Both the position numbers and the translations under genes were made by a program. A DNA stretch of 64,000 nt from Selaginella moellendorffii (lineage: Eukaryota; Streptophyta; Lycopodiopsida; Selaginellales; Selaginellaceae): positions 1,292,841 through 1,356,840 of the forward strand of contig NW_003314304.1 in the NCBI RefSeq assembly GCF_000143415.4, read 5' to 3'. This document shows, piece by piece, positions 20,328 through 30,131 of the stretch (position 1 is the stretch's first letter; each line of letters opens with the position of its first letter). The notes under the pieces were generated by a model. The model made no database searches and was not told where the DNA came from. It worked only from the letters and a program-made list of their open reading frames with translations.

Positions 20328-22331
20328 ATGTCTTACATGCTCTCCCAATCCATGAGAATTTTTGAGTCAACCAGTGTCAACGAAAGCATGCTTCATGAGT
20401 TGACCAGCAAGAGGAAATTGGAGGAGGCCAAGGCTTTGTTCGATCAGATGCCACACCACAGCTTGATGCTGTGGAATATGGTTCTTACTGCTTATGCTCG
20501 ATCAGGGTATCTCGAACAAGCAAGAATTTGCTTTGAGCAAATGCCGCAAAAAGACATTGCAATTTATAACTCAATGCTGACATCGTATGGTCGTGCTGAT
20601 GAAGCTGCTAAAGCTAATCAACTGTTTGATAAAATGCCAGCGTGGGATTCTGTATCCTGGAACTCATTACTAGCAGCATATGCCTGCATTGGGGATGTAA
20701 GCAAGGCAAAACGAGTGTTTGATAAGATGCCAGAGAAAATTTTAGTGTCATGGAACACGCTTCTCACAGCTTACGTTCAAAACCAAAATGTTTCTGATGC
20801 AATCTTTATATTTCATGGAATTCCTGTCAGGGATTTGATCACTTGGAACGTAATGCTATCAGCGTATGCTCATGAAGGGCATATTCAAGATTGTTTTAAG
20901 GTATTTCAAGAGATGCCTGAGAGGGATCAGGTCAGCTGGAATTCGGTGCTGGGAGCAGTTTGCTCTAGCCCAGAACATATCAACCTAGCGCTACAAATTT
21001 TCCATCTCATCCCCAAGAGAACGCTCAGCTCCTACAACACACTACTCCACTGTCTGTGTGAAGCTGGTCTCGTTGTCAATGCAAGAGAGCTGTTTGATCG
21101 AATGCCCGAGCGAGATCTCCTCACTTGGAACACGATGATTGCCACAAACTCTGGAGATGGCTCGATCGATCAAGCAGAAAATGTCTTTAACCAGATGAAA
21201 GAGAGAAGCTTGGTGTCGTTTACGTGCATGATCAATCTCTACTCCCAAGCCGGGAATCTGGACATGGCCAAGAACATTTTCTTTACCGAGATGCCATACT
21301 GGGATTTAATCTCTTCCAGCGCAATGCTAACAGCGTTATCTCGTCACGGGGATTTGATCAAAGCCGAGTATTTGCTCGAAAAAATCCCGAGGCTTGATAT
21401 GGTGCTCTTGACGACAATGATCGGACTATACGCGCAAAGTGGACAGATAGAGATATCCAAAACACTATTTATTTGCCCTTTTCTTTCAGACAAGGATGAA
21501 ATTTTCTGGAATTCAATGCTAACAGCAATTGCCGTAAATGGGCAATTGCAGCAAACAGAGAGTTTCTTCCAGGTTATACCCAATAAGGGTGTTGTGACAT
21601 GGACATCACTAATGACGTGTTATGCCATGCACGGGTACGTGGATAGGGCGAAAGCGATATTTGTTTTGATGCCCGAGCACGATGCAATTGCTACAAACAC
21701 GATGCTCGCTGCAATTACCCTAACTGGGGATATTCCAAAATGCCTGGAGTTCTTTCACGCGATCCCGGCAAGGAGCTCCACCTCATGGAGCACTGTGATT
21801 GCTGCGCTTGCTAGGGCGGACGATACTTTCGATCGCGCCAGGGATCTCTTTGACAGGATGCCAGTAGCCTTCAAGCGACCATGGAGTGGGATGATGGGGG
21901 CTTGCTGCCGCAAGGGCGATTGGCGCGGCGTGATGGATCTCTTCTCGGAGATGAGCATGCTCGAATCGCCCGACGAGCTGTGCTTCGTGGCGCTCTTGAT
22001 CGCTTGCAGCCAGCAAGGAGGACTGAGTGATGGGAGGGCGAAATTCGCGTCGATGGGCAGGGATTTTGGAATGGCGGCCACGAAGCAGCACTATAGCTGC
22101 TTGATCGATCTCCTGGGTCGCGCAGGATACCTCGGGTTTGCGAAGAATCTGATAGAGAGCATGCCATTCTTCGCCGATAGCTCGGATTGGCTGTGTCTTC
22201 TCGGATCCTGCATCAAATTCAAGGATTTCGGCATGGCGATCTACGCGGCACGGCAGATCCTCCACTTAGATCCACGAAATCCCAGAGCCTATGTGTTCTT
22301 GGCCAGCATTTGTAGTAGTCAAGAGCCCTAG
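20328..22331 (+). CDS. PPR protein (PLS type with partial E end, no DYW)
   Basis: 667 residues in one exon, starting at the ATG 20328. The frame is open a little further upstream but without another ATG. About fifteen PPR units follow the pattern FDQMP..S...WN.ML.AYA..G....A, mostly 31-residue S-like motifs (for example FDKMPEKILVSWNTLLTAY). The last units read HYSCLIDLLGRAGYL, then SDWLCLLGSC and an E1-like stretch ending HLDPRNPRAYVFLASI. No DYW deaminase follows. PPR proteins bind organellar RNA with one base per repeat. PLS proteins lacking DYW are usually editing factors that borrow a deaminase partner. No clear transit peptide is seen. The next PPR gene begins only 29 bp after the stop. 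Confidence 0.9.
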   Translation: MSYMLSQSMRIFESTSVNESMLHELTSKRKLEEAKALFDQMPHHSLMLWNMVLTAYARSGYLEQARICFEQMPQKDIAIYNSMLTSYGRADEAAKANQLFDKMPAWDSVSWNSLLAAYACIGDVSKAKRVFDKMPEKILVSWNTLLTAYVQNQNVSDAIFIFHGIPVRDLITWNVMLSAYAHEGHIQDCFKVFQEMPERDQVSWNSVLGAVCSSPEHINLALQIFHLIPKRTLSSYNTLLHCLCEAGLVVNARELFDRMPERDLLTWNTMIATNSGDGSIDQAENVFNQMKERSLVSFTCMINLYSQAGNLDMAKNIFFTEMPYWDLISSSAMLTALSRHGDLIKAEYLLEKIPRLDMVLLTTMIGLYAQSGQIEISKTLFICPFLSDKDEIFWNSMLTAIAVNGQLQQTESFFQVIPNKGVVTWTSLMTCYAMHGYVDRAKAIFVLMPEHDAIATNTMLAAITLTGDIPKCLEFFHAIPARSSTSWSTVIAALARADDTFDRARDLFDRMPVAFKRPWSGMMGACCRKGDWRGVMDLFSEMSMLESPDELCFVALLIACSQQGGLSDGRAKFASMGRDFGMAATKQHYSCLIDLLGRAGYLGFAKNLIESMPFFADSSDWLCLLGSCIKFKDFGMAIYAARQILHLDPRNPRAYVFLASICSSQEP

Positions 22332-22360
22332 CTCTTGTCCTAGGGTTCTTGAGAGAATGA

Positions 22361-25225
22361 ATGAGATACTGCAATGCCGGCAGGGCCAGGCGCGGGATCG
22401 CTTGGATTTCCAGGTATTTTGGCGAGCCAAGCGATGGCGCTGGCCCGGCGGCAGAGTTTGTTGCGGCATTGAGGGCTTGCGGCGTCTTGAAAGATCTGGA
22501 ACTCGGCAAGATCATCGCGGGCAAGGTCGGCAAGATAGACAAGTATGCCCAGACAGCGATCATCGATATGTATTCCAGGTGTGGAGAGATTGGAGAAGCT
22601 CGGAAGTCCTTTGACAGTCACATCCAGTGCCGCGATGCTGCTCCCTGGAACGCGATGATCCTGGGATACGTGAGGAACGATCGGAGCTCTCTGGCGCTGG
22701 AACTGTTTGCCAGGATGAGAGGATCGGCTTGCGAACCAGATGGTCGATCGTTTTTGGCTGGATTGGCGGCTTGTTCTAGCCTGGCAACGAAAGAACAGGG
22801 AGAGCTCATCGATGGAAAGCTCGTCAAGCTGGAGAGTTTGGCAAGAGGGATGGCTCTCTACTCTGACGCTGCGAAGAAGGGTTGTCACACAGAGATCTTC
22901 GTCGCGAACTCCATGCTGGATTTGTGTGGGAAATGCGGGTGCTTGGTGGACGCTCGCAAGATTTTCGACAGCATGGAGTGCCATGACGTGGTTTCGTGGA
23001 CGTCTCTGCTCTTGGTCTACGTGGAGAACTGTGAAGAAGAAATCGCGCTCGAGTTGATCGAACTTATGGAAGGCAGTGGATGTTCGCCAAACTCTCGGAC
23101 GTTAGTAGCCGGATTGATGGCTTGCTCGAGCTTGGCAGTGAAAGATCCGGGCAGGAAAGAAGGTGGCAGGCTTCTCAAAGTGAGGTGTTTGGAGAAAGGC
23201 AGGGATTTGCACCGTCGAGCAGTGGAAAGTGGCTGCGGGGGTGATGTTTTCGTGGCCAGCGCTCTCATCGACATGTACTCGAGGTGTGGAAGCTTGGAGG
23301 ACGCCGAGAACGCCTTCGCAGCTATCACACCTTCTCGCGACCCGGTTCCGTGGAACGCACTGATCCACGGGTGTGTTCTCAACGGCAAGAGCGAGCTGGC
23401 TCTGGAGAAGTTCCAGCGGATGAAAGCCACTGGCTGCGCTCCAAACGATCGAACTTACGTTGCCGTGCTCACGGCTTGCTCGAGCTTGGCCGCTGCTTCC
23501 AAGGACGAAGAAGAAGATGGCCGAGCTTTCTCCAAGGCGAGATGCTTGGAGAAAGGACTGGCAATCCATGCCGAAGCTGCGAAGTCCCAGCTCGATTCAG
23601 ACGCCTACGTCGCGAGCGCTCTGGTGGAGATGTACGCCAGGAGTGGAAGCATGGAGGACGCTCTTGCGGTTTTCCGGAAGATGGTGCCATGCCCGACGGT
23701 GGCAGCTTGGAACTCGATGATCCTGGGATATGTAGCAAGCGGGGAGAGCGATGTAGCTCTCAAGTTCTTCGCCAGCATGGACGAGCGGCCGGATTCACAG
23801 AGCTTCGTAGCAGCGATGATGGCAGTGTCGAGCTTAGCCGCGAGAGAAGAAGGGGACGATCATCGGAGAAGGAAGAGTTTCTGGCTCAAGGGAGGGATTG
23901 ATCTTCACGATCGAGCAGCCGAGCAGGGGTATGATTCCGACGTCTATATTGCATGCACGCTGGTGGATATGTACTCCAAGTGTGGCAGCATGGATCGAGC
24001 TCGCAGAGTTTTTGACGAGAAGTGTGGAGCTGGGAATCCAAATCTCGATCTAGCGAGCGTGAGCGTGGTGGCCTTGAACGCGCTGCTGCTGGGCTATGCC
24101 GAGAATGAAGAACCCGAGCTGGCTCTGGAGATCTTTGAGCACTACGAAGAAACGTCCCAAGTTAACGAGAGAACATTTGTAGCGGCGATGGTGGCGTGCT
24201 CGAGCATGGTGGAATCGATAGAAGGGGTTCCCGACCGGCGAAAGCTTCTCGAGAGAGGGAGGAGGATCCACTCAAGAGCCAGGAGGAAGTTCTTCGATGA
24301 CAACGTCTTCGTCGCCAACTCGCTGGTGGATTTCTACGCGAAGTGTGGCAGCATGGCCGATGCGCGAGCGGTGTTTGATGGGAGAGCTCGAAGAAGAAGA
24401 ATCTCCTCGCCGGTTCCATGGAACTCGATGATCCTGGGATACGCGGCCAGCGGCGAGAATGAGCTAGCTCTCGAGCTCTTTGCGTCCATGAGAGCTGAAA
24501 GAGTAGCGATGGATGCTAGGACTTACGTCGCGGCTCTCTCGGCGTGCTCGAATATGGCGGCTCCCCAATCTGGAATAGCGATCCACGCGGAGATCTGCCG
24601 GCAGGGACTCGAGAGCCGGGAGTTTGTGGCGAGCTCGCTCGTGGATTTCTACGCCAAGTGTGGGAAGATGGGCGCTGCTTGCCAGGTCTTTGATTCGATC
24701 GCCACGAAGAGCACGGTGTTGTGGAACGCGGTGCTTGCTGGCTATGGCTGCCAAGGAGATTCTTCCCGGGCACTGGAAACTTTCCAGAGAATGGTCGATG
24801 AAGGCATCGAGCTGGGGAGTGTGACGCTTCTCTCGATCCTCACTGCGTGTAGCCGTGCTGGCCTGGTAGAAACTGGCAAGAAAATCTTCGCGCGCATGGA
24901 ATTCCAGCCTCGAATCGAGCACTACCAGTGCATGATCGATCTTCTCGGGCGCGCGAATCGCTTGGAGGAGGCTCTAGCAATGATCCGGAGCATGCCCTAC
25001 GACGCTACAGTGGTGTCGTGGACGACGCTGCTTGGAGCCTGCGAGAAATGGAAGAATGTGGAGATTGGAGAGCTCGCATTTCGATCGCTAGTGAGCTTGG
25101 ATGAGAATCACGGCGCAGCGTACACATTGATGGCGAAGATTTTGGCTGGATCGGCAGGAATTCCTCCTCCTCGCGGGAAATCGCAAGAACTAGTAAGAAA
25201 TATTTCCACCAGGTATAAACCCTAA
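22361..25225 (+). CDS. Large PPR protein (PLS class, E-like end)
   Basis: 954 residues in one exon. P, L and S motifs alternate in the classic plant editing-factor style: DVFVASALIDMYSRCGSLEDA, DVVSWTSLLLVYVENCEEE, GCAPNDRTYVAVLTACSSLA. A Selaginella-looking insert with Lys/Glu-rich linkers follows several ACSSLA stretches. The end has HYQCMIDLLGRANRLEEA, VVSWTTLLGACEKWKN and an E1-like tail, then stops without E+ or DYW. It is predicted to act in a plastid or mitochondrion on RNA. The ATG at 22361 is 29 bp after the previous PPR stop, and IPK1 starts 16 bp after this stop, so promoters must overlap neighbouring coding sequence or the genes share transcripts. GC content is higher than in the preceding gene. 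Confidence 0.9.
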   Translation: MRYCNAGRARRGIAWISRYFGEPSDGAGPAAEFVAALRACGVLKDLELGKIIAGKVGKIDKYAQTAIIDMYSRCGEIGEARKSFDSHIQCRDAAPWNAMILGYVRNDRSSLALELFARMRGSACEPDGRSFLAGLAACSSLATKEQGELIDGKLVKLESLARGMALYSDAAKKGCHTEIFVANSMLDLCGKCGCLVDARKIFDSMECHDVVSWTSLLLVYVENCEEEIALELIELMEGSGCSPNSRTLVAGLMACSSLAVKDPGRKEGGRLLKVRCLEKGRDLHRRAVESGCGGDVFVASALIDMYSRCGSLEDAENAFAAITPSRDPVPWNALIHGCVLNGKSELALEKFQRMKATGCAPNDRTYVAVLTACSSLAAASKDEEEDGRAFSKARCLEKGLAIHAEAAKSQLDSDAYVASALVEMYARSGSMEDALAVFRKMVPCPTVAAWNSMILGYVASGESDVALKFFASMDERPDSQSFVAAMMAVSSLAAREEGDDHRRRKSFWLKGGIDLHDRAAEQGYDSDVYIACTLVDMYSKCGSMDRARRVFDEKCGAGNPNLDLASVSVVALNALLLGYAENEEPELALEIFEHYEETSQVNERTFVAAMVACSSMVESIEGVPDRRKLLERGRRIHSRARRKFFDDNVFVANSLVDFYAKCGSMADARAVFDGRARRRRISSPVPWNSMILGYAASGENELALELFASMRAERVAMDARTYVAALSACSNMAAPQSGIAIHAEICRQGLESREFVASSLVDFYAKCGKMGAACQVFDSIATKSTVLWNAVLAGYGCQGDSSRALETFQRMVDEGIELGSVTLLSILTACSRAGLVETGKKIFARMEFQPRIEHYQCMIDLLGRANRLEEALAMIRSMPYDATVVSWTTLLGACEKWKNVEIGELAFRSLVSLDENHGAAYTLMAKILAGSAGIPPPRGKSQELVRNISTRYKP
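25217..25225 (+). promoter_or_regulatory. Telo-box overlapping a stop codon
   Basis: AAACCCTAA, the plant telo-box common near start sites of growth-related genes, lies 16 bp before the IPK1 ATG. It also encodes the last two residues and the stop codon of the upstream PPR gene. Use as an IPK1 promoter or leader element is inference. Confidence 0.45.
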
Positions 25226-25241
25226 ACGAAGGCCTGTTGGA

Positions 25242-26980
25242 ATGCATGCTTGGGGCGATGGCGCTCTAAATGCCGCCGGCGACTGGCGCTACAAGGGAGA
25301 AGGCGCATCCAATGTCGTGCTCGACTATCGTGGATCGGATTCACAGCTCGTAAGTCTGGATTTCTTTCTTTCTCGGGATTTCGATAGAATGCCGCCAAGC
25401 GAGCTTCTTCCATGCAGCTTGGAACAGTGCTGAGGATCCGGAAGGCGCCACTGCGAGAGAATGGAGGGGGGTGCGCTCCTGTTCTCTCCGATCTGGAGAG
25501 AAATCTCTGGAAAGATTGGCCTGCCGTGGCGTCCTCGAGCAACGAAGAGGAATTGCGCCACGTATACGTGAGAGATGTGATGCGGCCATTGCTGGGTGAG
25601 GACTACGTTGATTCCGGGGTGTGTGTTCTCTACTAAGATTTTTCTTTCTATCCTTTCTCATTCTTCTCGAGAGATGAGATGCGTCTTACGCGAAGTTTTT
25701 TTCTTCCAGGTAATCGTCCCAGTGTCGAGAAAGTTTTTGGAGGACGTTTCTCAACACATTCGAGCAAATCGACCAGCATGGAGAGCTGAGGAAGCCGACC
25801 TGGATTTTTCCAGCAAGAACGTTCTTGCCGTGTGCGACCACACCTTGTTTCCAGGTTTGTTTCATTGCTTGGTGTTTGACTTGGAGAGTTCTAAGTGCAC
25901 CATCTCTTTTCCAGGCGTGAGAGCGAATGAATCCGACTCTCCCACCTTGTCTATCGAGATAAAGGTCTGGTTTCTTCTTTCTCTTGTGGTTTTAGTGATG
26001 GCCAGGCTTTTTTTTCAGCCCAAGTGGGGATACTTGCCACAGTCCGATGCCATTTCAACCGAAAATCACGTGAAGAAGGTGGTTTCCCGCTTCGCAATGC
26101 ACCAGCTTCTCAAGTTCGTTCAAGGCAAGGTATGCAAAATTGATTCTTTCACCTAGCTAGTATGAACTTCTTTCTTCTTTTGTCTACAGATACGAAGCTC
26201 TAGCTCTTACTGCCCGCTTGACCTCTTTTCTGGAACGCGCGATGGAATAATCAAGGCTTTGAACGCCTTGTTCAAGAGTCCTCAGAACAACTTACGGGTT
26301 TTCAAAGACGGCAACAGGATCTTCACTGGAAGTGTAGACGGTGCACAGGACTCGACTGACAGCAGTGCGAGCCGTGATCTTCTAGAAAGATCTCTGGTGG
26401 ACTTCACGGATTCTGTGACGGGCCAAAGGTTGGACGTACTCGAGAAGCTGATAGCGGAGATCTTGCACAGCAGCGAGACCCTGAGGAAGCTGTTGCAGAC
26501 ACAACAGCTTGACAGTTTGGACATTGAAGGCGTCATACACCTGTACTATAGCTTCGTGGGGTTGCACTGCCCGGAGTGTGGATCCGACAAAACAGGATGC
26601 TCCATCGATTCGGACGTTGACAAGCGATCCGTTTTATTCGCAAGCCACCACTCCATGCCAGCCGATGAGCAAAGACGAAATCTCTGCAAGTTTCTTATAG
26701 CCGCCACTGCGAAGGATTGCAGCCTCATGGTCACCTTAAAGCCGCTTGACGATTCCATCGTTGCGTCGTCCGTGACCAGGAGCATCATCTCTTGTCCAAC
26801 GACTGGAAGATCTTACGTCTACAAGGTATAGTCTTTACTCCCCATGATGAGAGTCATTTGACAAGCTTTACTCCGCAGATATCATTCTTGGATCTGGATT
26901 TGAAGCGGCTGGACAAGATCCCTCACTACTTTCGCTTGGACCAAAGCATTGTCAAGTTCTATGCAGAGCACACTACATGA
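25242..26980 (+). CDS. IPK1: Inositol-pentakisphosphate 2-kinase
   Basis: Seven exons: 25242-25349, 25418-25618, 25710-25854, 25915-25964, 26019-26129, 26190-26825 and 26879-26980. They give 450 residues, close to the roughly 450 of the Arabidopsis enzyme. The family signatures are present: GEGASNVVL near residue 19 (nucleotide-binding loop), SIEIKPKWGYLP across the exon 4/5 junction, SRFAMHQLLKF, PLDLFSGT, PQNNLRVF, LDIEGVIHLYY and IAATAKDCSLM. The enzyme phosphorylates the 2-position of inositol 1,3,4,5,6-pentakisphosphate to make phytate, which matters for phosphate storage and signalling. Introns are 53-91 nt. The start ATG is 16 bp from the upstream PPR stop, in a telo-box context. ELO follows after 145 bp on the same strand. 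Confidence 0.93.
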
Positions 26981-27125
26981 GACTAGGCCAGTCGAATCTT
27001 TGAATAACTGTGAGTTTTGGACGACCTTCTTTTCTCACATTGCCTTTTCTCCTTTGCTTTCAGAAAGTATTTAGGGGTTAAGAGAGCGAGAGGCAAGGGA
27101 AGCAGCAAAAAAGCTGAAGAGGTAA

Positions 27126-27995
27126 ATGGCCGCCAGTGCTACCAATGCTTTCAATGGCACTGCCTGGCGGAGCGTCCGCTCGAGCATTCGCTACTGGGCC
27201 GCGGAGCACCCGCCGGTTGCCAGATTCCGATGGGACTTCAACACCTTCGGTGCGTCGTGGACGTTCCTGGTCGCCTCCGTGCCGCTCTACCTCTCGCTCG
27301 TCCTGCTGCTCAAGCTCCTGCTCAGCTTCCGCAAGAGGCCGGTTCCATTGGGTCCGGTGCCAGTGCTGCACAACATGGTTCTCGTGGTGGGATCTGCGGC
27401 CATGTTTATCGGCTGCCTCCAAGCTACGGTGATTGAGATCCAGGAGAACAGGTGGCTATGGAACAAGAAGAAGGGGCTCAACTGGCTACTGTGCTTCCCG
27501 CTGGGGACGAGATCCGTGGGGAGGGTCTTCTTCTGGTCCTACGTTTACTACCTCAGCAAGTTCTACGAGCTGCTCGACACCGCTATCCTCATCCTCCGCA
27601 AGAAGCCGCTGACGTTCCTCCACGTCTTCCACCACTCGACCGTGATCGTGATGTGCTTCTTTTGGCTCCAGTTCACGCAGTCGCTCCAGGTGATCGCGCT
27701 GCTCACCAACACCGGCGTTCACGTCGCCATGTACACGTACTACTTGCTGTGCAGCCTCGGACTCCACCCGCCATGGAAGAAGATGGTGACCAACTTGCAG
27801 ATCTATCAGTTCCTCTTCAGCTTCGTGGTGTCGCTGGCGATGATGGTGCTCCATTTGGGGGGCGAGGGCTGTGCTGGGATCGGGGCTTGGTCCTTCAACT
27901 TTGGTTTCAACATCATCCTGCTCATGCTCTTCGCGAATTTCCACTCGCAGCAGTACGGGAATGCCAACGGCCAGGGAAAGAAGAAGAGGATGTAG
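27126..27995 (+). CDS. ELO-type fatty acid elongase (3-ketoacyl-CoA synthase)
   Basis: 289 residues in one exon. It is a multi-span membrane protein with all ELO family signatures: KFYELLDT at 145-152, the histidine box HVFHH at 166-170, HVAMYTYY at 199-206 and TNLQIYQF at 222-229. These enzymes condense malonyl-CoA with acyl-CoA in the ER to elongate very-long-chain or polyunsaturated fatty acids. The C-terminus ends KKKRM, a dilysine-type ER retrieval signal. Seed plants rely mostly on the unrelated FAE1-type condensing enzymes, whereas bryophytes and lycophytes use ELO enzymes to make C20 polyunsaturates. Which substrate this one takes cannot be read. Confidence 0.92.
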   Translation: MAASATNAFNGTAWRSVRSSIRYWAAEHPPVARFRWDFNTFGASWTFLVASVPLYLSLVLLLKLLLSFRKRPVPLGPVPVLHNMVLVVGSAAMFIGCLQATVIEIQENRWLWNKKKGLNWLLCFPLGTRSVGRVFFWSYVYYLSKFYELLDTAILILRKKPLTFLHVFHHSTVIVMCFFWLQFTQSLQVIALLTNTGVHVAMYTYYLLCSLGLHPPWKKMVTNLQIYQFLFSFVVSLAMMVLHLGGEGCAGIGAWSFNFGFNIILLMLFANFHSQQYGNANGQGKKKRM

Positions 27996-28050
27996 CAGCA
28001 AGTAAGCCATCTCTTTCCTTTCACTATAGCTCAGTAGCTCTGTAGAGCTA

Positions 28051-28051
<1 letters not shown>

Positions 28052-28083
<32 letters not shown>
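28052..28083. repeat. (CT)n microsatellite
   Basis: About sixteen CT dinucleotides in the 171-bp gap between the ELO stop and the next PPR start. Pyrimidine tracts are common in plant leaders, so it may lie in the PPR 5' UTR. Confidence 0.9.
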
Positions 28084-28085
<2 letters not shown>

Positions 28086-28166
28086 GCTATTCTTCCAGCT
28101 CCATCGTTCCTTTTTGTTCTTCGCTTTTTCTCTTGGAAAAGAGCGATGATCTCTTCTTGAAGTTGG

Positions 28167-30131
28167 ATGGTTTACGCAATAGCTTGCTCGTCACCTCTGC
28201 CTGGATCTAGTCTACCGCCTCGTAGCTTCGCTGATGGCACCCCCACGACTTTCCACCAGAACAAGATGATCGAAGCCTATGGAAAGTGTGGAAGGCTCGA
28301 GGATGCTCTCGACGTCTTCCACGCCATTCAAGACAAAGATTCCTTCTCCTGGAACCTAATGCTCGCTGCCTTGTGCCGCGCCGGGGAGCTCAAAAATGCC
28401 AGGGCCTTGCTGGATTTTATGCCAGAGAAAGATCTGGTGTCGTGGAACACGATGCTCGCGGCATACGCCCAAACTGGGCATCTTGGTCTAGCCGAGGAGA
28501 TCTTTGCCGCAATGCCGTTTTGGAGCCTGGCCACGTGGAATGCCATGCTGGCAGGGTACGCAGAGAACGACCAGCTGGACCAATCCCAGCGCGTCTTTCG
28601 GGCAATGCCGGAAAAGAATCTGGTAACGTGGACTGCCTTGGTCACAGCACTTGCCAGGAACGGGCATTTGGAGGATGCGGCGTCTGTGTTTGGAAATATG
28701 CCAGTACGGAACGTGGTGTCGTGGAACGTTATGCTCTCTGCGTACGGACAGAACTGGCAGTTGGAAAAGGCCCAGGCCGTGTTTAACAAAATGCCCGAGA
28801 GGAGTTGCAAGAGCTTCAATGCGATGCTCTCGGCATATGCCGTGTATGGGCATATGGAAGAGTCGAAAGCGTTGTTTGATGGTATGCCACAGAGAGACAT
28901 TGTGAGCTGGAATGTCCTGATTGCGGCGTATGCTCAGAATGGTTACGTTCTTCGTGCTCGAGAGATGTTTGAAAAGATGCCCGAGAGGAATCTTGTGTCG
29001 TGGAATTCCATGGTCTCTCTTTATGCCGACGCTGGAAAAATCCAAGAAGCGGAGGCTTTTCTCGATAGCATGAGCGAAAGAAACGTAGTTTCGTTTAACG
29101 CGTTGCTTTCAGCATATGCCCAGAACGGGCAACTTTTGCGAGCCAAGGACCTGTTTCGGGAAATGCCGTACCACAGCATGGTGTCGTGGAACGCCGTACT
29201 GTCCGGGCATGCACAAGACGGAAGGCTTGACGACGTGGTCTCCCTGTTTCGTATTATGCCGTACAACAACCACGTGTCGTGGAATGTCCTCGCGACGGCA
29301 AACGCCATACAGGGAAATCTCGAAGAGACAAAGAGAATCTTCGATGGAATGCCACAGCATGATCCGTACTCTTGGAATCTAATGTTGTCGGCTTTCGGGG
29401 AGAAAGGCTATCTGGAAGACGCGAAAAGAGTTTTTTACGCGATGCCAGTGAGGAACACAGTGTCGCTGTGCGCGATGATCTCTGCATATGCCCGAAATGG
29501 GCATCTTCACCAGGCAAAGGAGTTGTACGAAACCATGCCGAGGAAAAGCCTCTTTGCGTCTTGCTCCATTGTCACTGCTCACGTCGAGAATGGACACCTC
29601 GAAACAGCGGCAAAGATCTTCGATGCGATGCCCGATAACGATGATCCGGTTGCCTATGCAGCGCTGCTTGGAGCTTACGCTCAAAATGGACACTCGACTC
29701 AAGCGTTCCAGCTCTTCCACCGGATAAGTTTGATCGACTCACACTCACACCAGCAAGCGAATCTCACGTCGATTCTCATCGCTTGCACGCACAAAGGCAA
29801 GCCGATCCTTGGGAGGAACTGGTTTGCGTCGATGAGACAAGACTATGGCGTGGAGGCCACCAAGCAGCACTATTGCTGCATGGTCGACTTGCTCGCTCGA
29901 GCTGGATACCTGGATGATGCCAGGGATTTAATCGGTACCATGCCGTATGTTCCAGACATCTGGGAATGGACGAGCTTCCTCGGATCTTGCAGAAGTTACC
30001 GAGTCCATCGTCACGGAGCTTTTGCTGCAAAGAACTTGCTACATGGATCAAACTGGAGCGACGAGGCTCCGAGTTATCTCCTGCTCGCAAGCGTGATCGG
30101 AGGTGACAGTGGAGGAAATCATGATACTTAA
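28167..30131 (+). CDS. PPR protein (S-rich type, partial E end)
   Basis: 654 residues in one exon. About fifteen 31-residue units of the form F..MP.R..VSWN.ML.AYAQNG.L..A are nearly uninterrupted, unlike the usual P-L-S alternation. It starts MVYAIACSS, then the first unit FHQNKMIEAYGKCGRLEDA. The C-terminal part has HYCCMVDLLARAGYLDDA and WEWTSFLGSCRSYR, then a short E-like tail, and stops. It likely binds organelle RNA. It is convergent with the next PPR gene: its TAA (30129-30131) overlaps the neighbour's stop codon by two bases, so the 3' UTRs must be antisense to coding sequence. Confidence 0.9.
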   Translation: MVYAIACSSPLPGSSLPPRSFADGTPTTFHQNKMIEAYGKCGRLEDALDVFHAIQDKDSFSWNLMLAALCRAGELKNARALLDFMPEKDLVSWNTMLAAYAQTGHLGLAEEIFAAMPFWSLATWNAMLAGYAENDQLDQSQRVFRAMPEKNLVTWTALVTALARNGHLEDAASVFGNMPVRNVVSWNVMLSAYGQNWQLEKAQAVFNKMPERSCKSFNAMLSAYAVYGHMEESKALFDGMPQRDIVSWNVLIAAYAQNGYVLRAREMFEKMPERNLVSWNSMVSLYADAGKIQEAEAFLDSMSERNVVSFNALLSAYAQNGQLLRAKDLFREMPYHSMVSWNAVLSGHAQDGRLDDVVSLFRIMPYNNHVSWNVLATANAIQGNLEETKRIFDGMPQHDPYSWNLMLSAFGEKGYLEDAKRVFYAMPVRNTVSLCAMISAYARNGHLHQAKELYETMPRKSLFASCSIVTAHVENGHLETAAKIFDAMPDNDDPVAYAALLGAYAQNGHSTQAFQLFHRISLIDSHSHQQANLTSILIACTHKGKPILGRNWFASMRQDYGVEATKQHYCCMVDLLARAGYLDDARDLIGTMPYVPDIWEWTSFLGSCRSYRVHRHGAFAAKNLLHGSNWSDEAPSYLLLASVIGGDSGGNHDT

